Assembly: GCA_964036295.1 (NCBI GenBank)
Contig: OZ038473.1
Span: 7,223,501-7,287,500, forward strand
Origin: Plumapathes pennacea
Lineage: Eukaryota > Cnidaria > Anthozoa > Antipatharia > Myriopathidae
Length of the DNA stretch: 64,000 nucleotides
Direction: 5' to 3'
Shown here: in pieces, positions 43,410 through 54,647 of the stretch
Position numbering within the stretch: the stretch's first letter is position 1
How the letters are laid out: each line of letters starts with the position of its first letter
Position numbers and translations under genes: made by a program
Notes under the pieces: generated by a model
Told to the model about the DNA's origin: nothing
The model's database searches: none
Seen by the model: the letters and a program-made list of their open reading frames with translations, nothing else

Positions 43410-44210
43410 CTAACTCTGATTTGGCCTTTCCTTAATTACCAGCCTGTCTAGCACAAAATAAGCAATTTTACCGGCCTCTTTAGCTTGTCTGAGCTTCGTC
43501 ATCTGTTCCTTTCGCTTCTCTAGGGTTTCCGCCGCGAGGTCTTCATTGACAAATATTCCTTGCGGCTTGATCCTTCTCGCCTTCTTCAGAATTTGGTCTT
43601 TCTGCTTCCAGTCAGCGAGACAGCAGACGATGGTGCGGGGGCGCGCTGCGTTTTGACCATGTTGTCGTCTGGGAGCGATGCGATGGGTGCATACGATGTT
43701 AACACTGGATGGCAGTTCGAGGCTTGATTCCAAGACTTGCTTGGTCTTCGCCTCCGTTTCCTCCCAGCTCTCTCCGCCCTCTTCTGCAATGCCATCAATC
43801 CTGATATTATTTCGGCGGCTTTGGTTCTCAAGGTACTCCAGTTTTCTGCGGTGATAATCAACCTGGTCTTGGACCTGATTGAGTTCAGCCTCTACTCTTC
43901 GGGCTTGATCCTTTGCATTTTTTAAGTCAGCAACTTCATTTTATGTGAATTCAAGGCTTGCTTTAAGACCTTGCAATGTAGTAGATAAATTGTCTATCCG
44001 GCTAGTCACATTCTCCAACATTGAATCAAAGAGGCTGCGAAACATGGACTCTTGGACCTTAAGCAATTCGTTTACGTAGCTTTTAGTTACGAAGCAATCG
44101 TCACCTGGTCCGCCATCTTGATCGGCACTCGCTCCCTCAACAGTTTGGTCATTTTTGTCGCTTGAAACGGGATTTTGCGATTTTTTCGAGGATTTCTTAC
44201 CATTAGCCAT
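43410..44210 (-). pseudogene. LINE ORF1 (coiled coil, L1-like RNA-binding protein)
   Basis: Starts MANGKKSSKKSQNPV, then an acidic linker, a coiled-coil stretch (KSYVNELLKVQESMF, DNLSTTLQGLKASLE), a TAA near 43,941, and continues DYHRRKLEYLENQSRRNNI and IRIDGIAEE, the junction between coiled coil and RRM in L1-type ORF1. TIVCCLADWKQKDQILKKAR and GIFVNEDLAAETLEKR complete the RRM/C-terminal part. It would coat LINE RNA as a chaperone. At least one stop and a frame change inactivate it. Placement just upstream of ORF2 on the same strand fits. Confidence 0.82.
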
Positions 44211-44268
44211 TTTCTTTCAACTCCTTTCAATCTTACCCAGAGAATGATATCTATTTGCTTGAGCTTTT

Positions 44269-46007
44269 TGCTTGAGATGTCGGCGATTGAAGCAAGAGAC
44301 TGAAATTGCATTGTGTTAAAGTTATCCTGTACCCCATCCGAACTGAACATCGGTTGGCTTTCTGGATGCACAGAAGCCATACTTTAAGAACGATTTTGGC
44401 TTGCATTGTTTTTAAGCATCGGAAGATTTTAAAATTGCCGTACACAAATGCTTGATATGTTACCAGCGGAACCCCCGTAAAGTACGAAGGGTTGTGTTTT
44501 TGCAAATGCTCGATTATAGATACAGCTTCAACCAATGTATCTGTGTTTTGAGCAATATTTGTGTGAAAGAACATCGAATAAGTAGAAGACGTGTCAAAAC
44601 TTGATAAAACTTGAACTTTTCCCTGCGGGTAGAGTGTCTCCCTTTGTCGGAAGCTCGGGGGCTTTGTGTAACGCACGGCATATACGAACAGTCGGCGTTT
44701 AACTTCGCTTTGTGTGCAGTAAAGGTTCTTTGTTTATTGCCTGAGGATACTGAATTACTAATAGGTTTGAGGCAAATATCACGCGAGATTAAGATACAAG
44801 ATCTGTCAATGAAATGTCACGAGCATTATATCACAGAACGGGGAATCCCGAATCATCAGCTACTTAGCTTTCACTCACGCCACTTTAACAAAAGCAGGGA
44901 AGACCGGCAGGCGATTACATCGAGAATATTTGTCACTGAATACCTCGAAGTCGTCAAAAGCTCAATGTTGATATCCGACTATCCGAGCCTAATGTTCACT
45001 CCACAAGCGTGATGCACGCCTTTGTTGTCACGGTATTCAAACGTCTGCTGCTTTCGATAGAGATTAATTTCTTATCAACCCAGAATTTTGCATTAAAGCT
45101 TAATGCATAACAGTCTTGAACATATTAGTGTATCAGACTTGCACATGTAGGATGCGTAACTTCTGAGATGGCTTTTTCATACGAAGTAACTTCACCACTG
45201 GGCAGATAAAATAGGAAGTATCATGTTTTAATGTGCTGCAGAGGTAAGTCTAAAAAGCTGTCAGTTACAGCTACTTGAACATGATGCACACGCTGGGAAG
45301 ATTAGCAAAGACGAGATAAGACAAAAGCTGTTATTACAGCTACTTGTACATGATACATTTGAAATGTTCCAACATCTGCTGCAGAGATAGGCATAAACAA
45401 GCAATATTAAAGAGAATGGCACTGAGAAAAGCTTTTTCTTGTTGCTGTTAGGGTCTTCGTTTTCACACATTTCCTAAATACTCTCTTTATTCCCTTGGTT
45501 GATTCTGAGCAAGCTTCGCTTGAGACTTACATCGTTCAGGGTTCGTTCGTAACACGACACTCTCCTCGCTCTCTGAGCACATGTCTAATATGCTAATTAC
45601 AAGCTGTCAATCTTAACGGAAGTTGATTTCCGACACCTCCACAAAACATGTCAGCTTGAAAATTCACTCAGCAAGGTTGCCAGGTTATATAGCAAGCGTC
45701 ACACCAGTACTGTTACGTGCATCGGAAAGCAGCTTCAAAATGCTCCCGGCAAAAACGATCACTCAAGGCAAAAGCAAATCACTCATTGAAAATATTATTC
45801 CGTATGAAACATACCCGGCATGAGTCAGGAGCTATGGACGTTTGAATATCTGGTGACAACAAAGCCGTGTGACACGCTCGTGGCTGAACAAAAACGGTGT
45901 TATAAAGTTTTCCTTCACGGAACATTTTAAAATTGGCACTGCGAAAGATGAAGTAACATAACATCAAGCTGAGATGCAGATCAGCTTCATTTCATGTTTC
46001 GAGTTAT
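44269..46007 (+). repeat. Family R copy, right part after the LINE
   Basis: Continues 37,680-38,702. Inverted homology to 62,028-63,000 spans 44,380-45,105, including a frame that reads similarly in both (MNFSL...ESLKV-like), but this looks like repeat conservation. Inverted homology to 51,660-51,867 covers about 45,095-45,290, and to 49,370-49,720 about 45,640-46,007. The sequence GCATTAAAGCTTAATGCATA at 45,092-45,111 corresponds to the place where the 10-kb element is inserted in the other copy. Confidence 0.82.
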
Positions 46008-46426
46008 GGGCTGCCGGCCCGGGAGGGGGGGTACTCAATAGGAATTTGGGTAGGGGGGTTCCGCTGACTCTATTAAACCCTGACCTTCTCAAGACACAAA
46101 AATGGAAGTTTTGCTACCCTGTCTGAGACAAAGTGCTCTAATTTGATACCCTGTTCAAGACTAAGTTTAGATAAGTTAGCCTGCGTTGCACGCGTTTCCA
46201 CTGGAGCATACGAAGAAATCGCGCGAAATGGCGAGAGCAAAAATGTGGTTGAGGGGGGAGGGGAAGAGAAAATCTTCGGAAAATAACCCTGTTTAAGACA
46301 CGATAATTTAAAATTTGATACCCTGTTTAAGACAGAAGACCCTGAAAATGATACCCTATCAGGCGGAACGTCCCTATATAGGAAATATATGGGAGTACCC
46401 TCCCCCCCCCCCGGGGGGGGGCTGCC
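46008..46426. mobile_element. GGGTA-type miniature element with 8-bp target duplication
   Basis: The element proper is about 46,016-46,418, starting GGCCCGGGAGGGGGGGTACT and ending GGGAGTACCCTCCCC plus a C/G run. GGGCTGCC flanks both sides (46,008-46,015 and 46,419-46,426). The related family-R copy at about 49,340 lacks it, giving an empty site. Internal repeats of the type GATACCCTGTTTAAGAC are the inverse of the TCTGAAATAGGGTA units at 30,270 and 56,140. An 8-bp duplication suggests a hAT-type MITE. Confidence 0.75.
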
Positions 46427-48430
46427 AGTTGGTGAACAACCTTGGTGCGGCCGCTTACAAACTCTTTATCAAATTTCCAAAAGACAAATTGCCGCTGCTT
46501 TGCCAAAATGAAGCATAGACAATCCAAAATTGGCATCTTGACTAATTCAGGCATGTTCTGTTCAGTTCTGGAGTCAAAAAGGTACAATATGTTATTTTTG
46601 GAGGATCTTCGGTCACGTGACCCGTGAAAAACGAAGAATATTCCTACGGGGCCTTTGATAATTGTTTTCTCTCAATTATTATAGAACACTTTTTCGTGAA
46701 TATCTGTTTGACCGAAATTAGAAGAAAAGAGGGCAAAAAAAATAAAGGGATCTCTTGGATCCGCCATGTGCAAAAACTGACTCAGCTATAATATCTTTGC
46801 ATATGAAGTCTCGACAAAAGTTCCTCTCCCGGGACCCCGCGTGTCTCTATTCATTGTACTAATGACGCCACAAGCGCACTGGCCACGGGCCTGTCTTGTT
46901 TACAATATTATTGCGCTTTTGTTCACAGCGTGTTCAGTCCATTTGTGATTACAAACTCAATCTTCAGAACTATTTCGGTGTATTTTTCATTTCTAGTATA
47001 CAATTACCACTGCGCAACAAAGGCTACTTGATCGAACGAAAGAAACATTTCAACAGGAAATGTGCGATAAGCAGAAGCATTTTATGAGGCAACAGATGTC
47101 ATGTACAGTGTAAAGCATAAAGCGTCATTGTTTTACGGCTAAAGCTTGTCATTGCTTTGGTTTTCGTTTTCGGCCTGGTATCTTCCCAGAAGTATTTTGT
47201 GTCATCACAGAAAGTTTCGTCGGGACTAAATAATTAGGGGCGACAGAGAAATTTGCAATCCCGTAGAGGTATCCATCAAAAATTTGTTTACGGCTATTCT
47301 CAAAGCTTCCACGGTGAACTAACGCAAGCCAAAATCGTTTCCTAAAATCCAGTTTATCTGTGCATGTTCCACAGAGCCAAACGGTGTTTGAGTTTTTAAT
47401 GGGATGCAGCTAACTTTTACGCACAAGTAACAAGCAATTCGGCTGGCCACATCTCGAGTTGTTTCGCGAAGTCAATTACATCATCGCATATCACGTGGTA
47501 ATATGAACCAATTACTGTGCGCTGATTCTTGACCCAGAAAAAGAAACAAAAAAACAACAAACTCCGTTTTTAAGCTCGCCACAGGCGCGAGCAAATACAC
47601 CAAAATAGTCCTGAACATTGAGTTTGTTAGTCACAAATGGACTGAACACGCTGTGAACAAAACCGTAATAATATTGTAAACAAGTCTCCTGTTGCATTCC
47701 TTGCTTCCAACTTGTATTTGTTACAGAGCGCAAATACTCGAAAGCCTCATAGAAGAAACGCATTCAGTAAAAAAAAAGTATTGAAGCGAAGGCTACAATC
47801 AGTGACGAATTTCTTGGGACGCTCACACAGTTTCAGTAATCTCTACTGTCAGTTGAAAGACAACCCCTCTCCCCCCCGTTCAATGTTGAAGTGGCCTGAA
47901 CTTGTTTTCCCAAACACACGCAACATTGTACAGAGGGGAGGGGGGAGAAAAGTGGTTTTGCGCCTTTCAGTACGCTTAGTCAATGACTAGCCTGAGATAC
48001 ATCAATTTTTGAAAGTATCCCAAGAACTTTTGTCACTAATTGTAGCTTATTGTGGCCTCTGATTACAAATAATTCAAAGTCAAATTGTCAAAATCGACTG
48101 TGCATGAAAAGATAAGTCACACATTAGTCTTTTCTTGCTGGCTAACTTTTTCACTCCAAAGCTCAAAATGCAGAGTTGCTCAACCTTTAAGAAGCAAGTG
48201 TATGAGTGTTGTAATGACAATTTATACCAATAGGTTTCATTTGAGCAAGGTTTGAAAAGTCAAGTTATCTATACTGTGTGATATTTTTCTGGTGAGAAAC
48301 TGAAAGTCTCTTGGGAGTTTCACTCTTGTCCCTATTTTCCAATTTAGTTTCTTCTCAATTTAGTTTCTTCAATTTAGTCTCGACCCCACCCAACGAGCTC
48401 ACTGGCAATACCAGTCTTGTTAATATTAAT
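46427..48430. repeat. Family R, rearranged copy
   Basis: 46,427-46,910 is the inverse of 48,590-49,360. 46,930-47,530 is the inverse of 60,370-60,990. 47,560-48,430 runs in the same direction as 60,893-61,440. Two family-R segments therefore meet head to head at about 47,560 (GCTCGCCACAGGCGCGAGCA). Non-coding. Confidence 0.75.
47863..47946. repeat. 84-bp C/G-rich foldback, copy 1
   Basis: CCCCTCTCCCCCCCGTTCAA then TGTTG at the left pairs with CAACATTG...GGGGAGGGGGG at the right. A second copy is at 54,565-54,647. Confidence 0.7.
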
Positions 48431-48680
48431 TGTTGAAAGCTGCGAACATTCTGTGCATTGGGTATTGCACAAAACAGTTAATTCAAGTGCAGATTTTGTA
48501 ACCCTCATAAAACCTCAAGACATTAATAAGTCATAAGTGTGCAAACCAATTCGAGCTCAGCTTTGAGTAAAATGCACACTTAACAAGACAGGCCAGTGCC
48601 CTTGTGGCGTCATTAGTACAATGAATAGAGACACACGGGGTCCCAGGAGAGGAACGTTTGTCGAGCGTTTATATTTAACA

Positions 48681-48770
48681 ATTCGCCGAAGTGGAGGTGA
48701 ATAGCAGTGGATATTTACCGAACCGTTTCGAGGTAAATATCCACCGCTATTCACCGACACTGAGGCGAAT
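48681..48770. repeat. 90-bp near-perfect hairpin
   Basis: The arm ATTCGCC...GGTGAATAGC.GTGGATATTTACC is followed by a 12-base loop and the complementary arm. It lies inside an insertion that is absent from the sister family-R copy at 46,780. Confidence 0.85.
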
Positions 48771-48777
48771 AATTGTT

Positions 48778-48970
48778 TTAGTATATACCACACAGGTTTA
48801 ATAGCCAACTCTCAAATAGCTATTTTATTTCCGACGAAAACGGGCAAAAATTGGGTTTGCGCACCATTTTGTTTTACCGGAAGCCGCCAGGAGGTGAATA
48901 GTACTTGATATTCTGAGATTGAGGAGCCAATCAGAGCGTGCAAACTATTCACTTGTGTGGTATATACTAA
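48778..48970. mobile_element. 193-bp MITE with 17-bp terminal inverted repeats
   Basis: TTAGTATATACCACACA at 48,778-48,794 is exactly mirrored at 48,954-48,970. No coding capacity. It is adjacent to the hairpin, and together they make up the insertion. Confidence 0.8.
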
Positions 48971-49927
48971 GCAAAGATATTATAACCAAGTCGCAGTTTT
49001 TGCACATGGCGGATCCAAGAGCTCCCTTAATTTTTCTTGCCCTCTTTTCTTCTAATTTCAGTCAAACAGATATTCACAAAAAAGTGTTTTATAAGGATTG
49101 AGAGAAAACAATCATCGAAGGCCCCTTTGTTTTTCACGGGTCACGCGACCGCAGCATCCTCCAAAATAACATATTGTACCTTTTTGACTCCAGAACTGAA
49201 AAGAGCATGCCTGAATTAATCAAGATACCAATTTTGGATTGTCTGTGCTTCATTTTGGCGAAGCAGCGGCAATTTGTCTTTTGGAGATTTGATAAAGAGT
49301 TTGTAAGCAGCCGCACCAAGGTTGTCCACCAACTGGCGGCCAATAACTTGAAACACGAAATGAAGCTGATCTGCGTCTCAGCTTGATGTTATGTTACTTC
49401 ACATCTTCCGCAGTGCTAATTTTAAAATGTTTCGTGAAGGAAAACTTTGTAATTCAGACACAAGCACCGTTTTTGTTCGGCCACGAGCATGTCACACGGC
49501 TTTGTTATCACGGTATTCAAACGTCCATAGCTCCCGACTCATGCCAGGTATGATGTTACATACAGAATAATATTTTCAATGAGTGATTTGCTTTTGCCTT
49601 GAGTGATCGTTTTTGCCGGGAGCATTTTGAACTTGCTTTCCAATGCACGTGACAGTACTGGTGTGACACTATATAACCTGGCAACCTTGTTGAGTGAATT
49701 TTTAAGCTGACATGTTTTGTGGAGGAACTGTGTTGTCATTTTCTAATGGGATTGACTGGGGTGTTACTAAAACACGAAACAACAAAACAACGAAACAGCT
49801 AATTATTAACTAAAATTAACGGTAACAACTAATACCGAGATTATTACAGGGAAACAACTAAAATTTACTGCAAGAGCTAATACCTATATATGAAGGATGA
49901 TTATTGAACCTATTGCTCAAATAAACT

Positions 49928-50302
49928 AGACTGGCGTTGCCAGTGAGCTCGCAGCGTTATTTGGGTCGAGAGCAGAATAAACTAAAATGGAAAGCAAGGA
50001 CAAGAGTGGAACTTCCGGGGGACTTCCAGTTTCTCACCAGAAATATATCACACAGTATAGAGAACTTGGCTTTTGACACCTTGCTTAAATGAAGCCTGAT
50101 TAAACTATAAATATATCATTACAACGCTCACACACTTGGTTCTTAAAGGTTGAGCGACTCTGCATTTTGAGCCTAGAAGCGAAACAGTTACCCACTGAGT
50201 AATGCGTGACTTGTCTTTTTATGAATCGATTTCGAACACGTAATTCTAATCAGAGGCCACGATTAATCCAGCCTTCGCTTTAATACTAGTCTGTCTTGTT
50301 TT
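49928..50302 (+). repeat. Family R copy, left of the piggyBac MITE
   Basis: Starts CTAGACTGGCGTTGCCAGTG, as at 38,461. Inverse of 61,080-61,430. Confidence 0.78.
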
Positions 50303-51384
50303 TTAACCCATTCGCTCCTACGCCGACCGAAACCGGCCGCGCAAAAACAATAGCATTTGCTCCTACACCGGCCGAAACCGGCCGTAAAAAAACGTATCGG
50401 GAAAAACCTCTTCCCACCCTCCCCTGGTCAATTTTTGTCGAATCTATTGTTATAAAACCTTATTGTATGAATGAACCAATCAGAATCTGTGTTTTGCGCA
50501 TTTTTTGACAGCTAAACAAAGAGATCAGAAGACGATGAAATTTCATGATTTTCGTCGCGGCGCCATCCACGCGTACGCCGTTTGTTTTTGTACTTTCACG
50601 GACAAAAAATGCGACTTTAATGCTGCTAAGCGTAGAAGTTTATCTCAACAATAACTGGCGCCTTATGAACAGATTTTGACAGATTTACAATCTGAAAGAG
50701 CCTTCGGCCAATGAAGACGAAAGGAGAGATGTCATGTTGTTTGAACTTGCAATGGCGGACGTACAAGCGCGGATTCTTGTAAGCTTCTGATCTGTCCGAG
50801 GCAGTATGTTTCTTCGTTGTGTTTGCCGGAGATTGATTTGTGGAATTATTCGTCTTGGTAGTGACCGCGAAACAAACCCGTAGGAAAGAATTATCGATTA
50901 ATTTCTTCATAAAACTGACTTGGTTTATCACCACGTGGCGATGTACTTCACAAAATTATTTCAAGTCCAATTGCTAATTTTGCTCTTATTTTGTCTGCAG
51001 ACTTAATAGATTTACTTTAACGAGATTGATCTGTGATTTTAGAACATCAATCTGAAGTTTAGAACCATTTCACTCAAGTTTTGTTTAGATAAATTCGCTT
51101 TTTGTCTTCGGATGGATGAACGCTGCGAACAAACTATTTCATTCAACGATTTTTAACTTCACGTTTTGTTGCTTTTTGAATTATCTTTTGTCCTTTTTAT
51201 CACATATTTGGGTCATTTATGTATTCTAGTTTAAAATAAACTTTATTTGAGAATGGTATCTTGCTTCTGTAATTACTGCGCATTTGGTTTATTTTTGCGA
51301 GTCACGTTGCGCTTATCATTCCCTTAACCTCCCAGGAATTGGAGGTAGCTGCGCGCATTATTTCTCCAGGAGCGAATGGGTTAA
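50303..51384. mobile_element. Non-autonomous piggyBac element, 1,074 bp, with TTAA duplication
   Basis: The element proper is 50,307-51,380. CCCATTCGCTCCT at the left and AGGAGCGAATGGG at the right are perfect inverses, and TTAA stands outside both. Near the left end a block of about 27 bp with CCGAAACCGGCCG is repeated twice. The last 130 bp resemble the 3' end of the piggyBac remnant at 26,140-26,263. No transposase is recognisable. The matching family-R copy at about 61,074 carries a single TTAA there, giving the empty site. Confidence 0.9.
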
Positions 51385-51863
51385 CTGAATGCGTTTCACT
51401 TCTATCAGGCTTTCAAGTATTCGTGCTTTGTAACAAATATAAAATTGAAAGCGAGGAATGTAACACGAGCCCAATACGAGACATGTTTAAAATATTATTG
51501 CGGTTTTGTTTACAGTGTGTTCAGTCCATTTGTGACTGCAAACTCAATGCTCAGGACTATTTCGGTGTATTTTTCATTTCTGGTATACAATGGCCGTTGC
51601 GAAAGAAAGGCTACATGATCGAATGAAAGAAACATTTCAACAGGCGATGTACGATAAGCTGATGTTGGAATGTTTGTATGTATCATGTACAAGTAGCTGT
51701 AATTGACAGCTTTTTAGACTTATCTCTGCAGCACATTAAAACATGATACTTCCCATTTTATCTGCCCAGTGGTGAAGTTACTTCGTATGAAAAAACCATC
51801 TCAGAAGTTACACATCCTATATGTACAAGTCTGATACACTAATATATTCAACACTGCTATGCA
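51385..51863 (+). repeat. Family R copy between the piggyBac MITE and the 10-kb element
   Basis: 51,385-51,650 is the inverse of 60,830-61,070. 51,660-51,863 is the inverse of about 45,095-45,290. Confidence 0.78.
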
Positions 51864-51867
51864 TTAA

Positions 51868-52374
51868 GAGGCTGTCTCTGTAAAATCCTCCGAGTCATTT
51901 CAGATTCAAAAATAAATTTCGCTCATACTTTGCCTATCGAAGACACTTGATTCCCAAGTAACGAAAAACATAGTTTGTTTGGTAGAATTCGGTTCTATTA
52001 AGAAAATTTGAGCTTTGATGACCTTGACCCTGAAATGCTCTGACGGGCCCTGTGAAAATGCAAGAAAATGGGTAAACTTCTAGACTTGCTGTGTTCTAAA
52101 CGGTGTTTCCGATTAAAAATAAATTCGATACTAGCATAGAATAACCTTCATTCTCTCTGGAAAAAGTAATTTCCTTTTGTATTATGGAAATACCGCGGGA
52201 AAAACGTCGCACAAACACAGCTTCCTTAGCGTGACAGGTCAACTTTTGAAAAAGTATCCAAGTTGAAGTCACGTAATCTCGAAAGTGGCACTTACCTGGA
52301 ACGTTCTTTTAGTATTGATGCAGAGTCAAAAGGATACTTTTCAAGTATCAGTTAAAATAATTGGCGGCACTGGG
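51868..52374 (+). repeat. Left terminal inverted repeat (about 507 bp) of the 10-kb element
   Basis: Collinear, inverted match to 61,516-62,023 with only scattered substitutions and small indels, ending at GGCGGCACT. Confidence 0.92.
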
Positions 52375-54564
52375 ATATCGATGCAGGAGTGAGCCCTCAA
52401 ATCTATAGTTGTGTCACACTCGGTCATTTTGTCACGGAATATGTTAAGTCTAAACGGCCCGAATTTCCAAGTTAGTACGCCTATTTTGCACCTAGAAAAT
52501 CAATTCAAAGTTGCTGGAGTTTTCAATATAGGTTTAAGTGAATAGCCAAGCAGTTAAAGTACCAAACTAAGACACGTTAACAGCGGTTTTGAGCTGCACA
52601 CAATAAAGTCGCATAACCATGGATAATTGGTGCAAGGTCAAGGCAATTTAACATGACGTTAAGAAAAGCACCCGAGTAGATGAAATCGTTACAATGTCCA
52701 CTCGTTGGATATTTTAACGTATTTTCATGCTTATATAATAAACACGCTTGAGCATAAAAGGCGCACTCGTGACGCCGCATAAATTAGAGTGTTGTGAATT
52801 CTGACGAGTTTAACAGGTGCATTGTTTGGCAAAGCGAGCAGATATGGCAAGTGTTAAGCGATGTTCATTTTACGGGAAAGGACAAAAAGAGTGTGGAGAA
52901 TCAAGAGGAATATCGGATTTTGCTTATTTAGTTCAGTGTACGGCGGATGTTTCCAATCATTTATTGACGTGTCATTTGTCGCGTGAAGCGGCGAACAAGT
53001 ACGAGCTCATTTTGGCGAGAGTGGGCCATTTTGATCTACCTCAAGAAGTCGTCGAAAACTTGGTTGTTTGTCCTGTACACCGCCATATATTCAGAAAGTA
53101 TTGGAGACCTCCGAGGACGTGTCAGTATCCAAGTCACACAGGACGAAAAACAACAATCAGCTGCAAGAACCGTAAATTTCCAAATGGCAAAGGATATGCA
53201 GAGAATGTTTAGCAAAACCGTTTTAGTGGGATCACGTAAGTAATGCCCTTTTGATTTGCTTTGTATTCGCTTTCTTTGAGAATTACTATACAGGCTGAAC
53301 AGCTGTACAGCAGTACCTCCGCGGGAAAAAGATAGCAATGTGACATGCGTCATTGAGATGCGTCCTTGTGCAGTTTAGGCCTGGTTGAAACGGCAAGCAT
53401 ATTTATGTGCCGAACCTGACGTACCGAATACTGTACACAAGAATTTAAGAGGATCAATTTAATTCGACAGAAGCAATCAATTTGAATCAAGTTGGGCGAA
53501 TGAAGTGTGAAACACATCAACCTACAAATACCCGTGAAAATAGAATATGTAATGTTTGTTTTATTCTTTTATTGGATCTTCGGCCGTATAAAATTATTTT
53601 GACTCATTGGCACATGAGAAGTTGCCGATTGTTCAACTGCGAACTAGGGCAGCACTCAATACACTTTCAAAAGAAAGTTCAGCCCTGAGAGTTTGCCAAA
53701 CTAGTAAAGGCATTTCTGGAATTGTGTATGTCAAATCTAATGTGGTTGAACAGAAACAGTCTTGTCATTGAAAGAAAGTTGTCACGGGGACCCAAGTCAC
53801 CCTTTACACAACCTGTCCCTGTTCCCAGCCCCTCCACCCCCACCCCCACCCCCAAACTGGCCACCGAGGCAAGCTGTACGAATAGTTGGCGCGGTTAGGG
53901 TGAGTCAGGTCGATGGGCAACTTTTATTCGTGACGGGCCTCACATATGTGCTCCGGCTCACCCTTCTGACAAACATCCGCATGCACAAAGCATTCAATTA
54001 TTTTCTTCTAGATAGCTTCTTGCGCCTGTAAAGATCTGGTTTCACCAAATAGAATGTTTGATATTCACAGCAATATGCACACAATGTCGGAAACTGCACA
54101 AACACCGAATAGAGACGGACGCAGCTTGGGTTAGAGATGTGGTCAGTCAAAGTGACGATACGACTGACAGCATACCGAGGTATGTGACTCCATTAGGCCC
54201 TGTTTGTATGGAGGAAAGCTATCGCGGTCACCCAAGTCACCACCCTACCCAGGCCAACTTTTCTAAATACTTACATGGAAAAAAAGTAGCCAAGGTTAAA
54301 CGGGCCAAAACTTGCTTTCTCTCGGCTTGGAAACTCGGAAGAATTTGATAACTCAATTTATGAAGCCTACACGGATTGCGGATCAAAGGAAGATTGTCCT
54401 ATCACTGAATTTTATACTTGTATGTCAGATCTGCCGCAATTCGCTTTTGGACCGGGGCGAAACTACAATGAGTTGCAAAATTGTTGAGACGTTCTTTTAA
54501 AAATGATAAATTTTGCGTTTGTTCCCTTGGCTTTAAGTAAAATTGCGCTCAATCTGATCATTTT

Positions 54565-54647
54565 CCCCTCCCCCTTTTCAATGTTGATCCTGTAATACTG
54601 TGTAACAGATTTGGGCGCTCAAACAACATTGCAATAGGGGGGAGGGG
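54565..54647. repeat. 83-bp C/G-rich foldback, copy 2
   Basis: CCCCTCCCCCTTTTCAATGT then TG pairs with CAACATTG...GGGGGGAGGGG. Sister of 47,863-47,946. Confidence 0.7.

Larger units (their letters stand above)
38703..44268 (-). mobile_element. Near full-length LINE (CR1/jockey-like) inserted in family R
   Basis: Oriented right to left. The 5' end is near 44,268. ORF1 is at 44,210-43,410 and ORF2 at 43,338-39,015 (EEP endonuclease and reverse transcriptase). The 3' untranslated part is 39,014-38,730, with a poly-A tail read as poly-T at 38,703-38,729. The flanking family-R sequence is continuous on both sides, which fixes the limits. The 1.2-kb TTAA-flanked element at 39,305-40,508 is nested inside ORF2. 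Five frame changes make the copy inactive. Clade assignment beyond the jockey/CR1/L2 group is not possible by eye. Confidence 0.88.
48590..49720 (-). repeat. Family R, inverted copy
   Basis: Inverse of 46,430-46,910 followed by the inverse of 45,640-46,007, uninterrupted by the GGGTA element but carrying its own insertion at about 48,670-48,970. Confidence 0.8.

Noticed and set aside
44611..45012. 134-codon open frame similar to the minus-strand frame at 62,503-62,162
   Set aside because: Both lie in inverted copies of family R, and homology extends far outside the frames on both sides. The similarity is repeat conservation, and no domain is recognisable.
50307..50385. Twofold CCGAAACCGGCCG repeat as a separate tandem array
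   Set aside because: It is the subterminal part of the piggyBac MITE, and only two units are present.
53762..54031. Open frame with poly-Pro run
   Set aside because: Lies in the first intron of the orphan gene, and the proline run is a (CCCCCA)n simple repeat.
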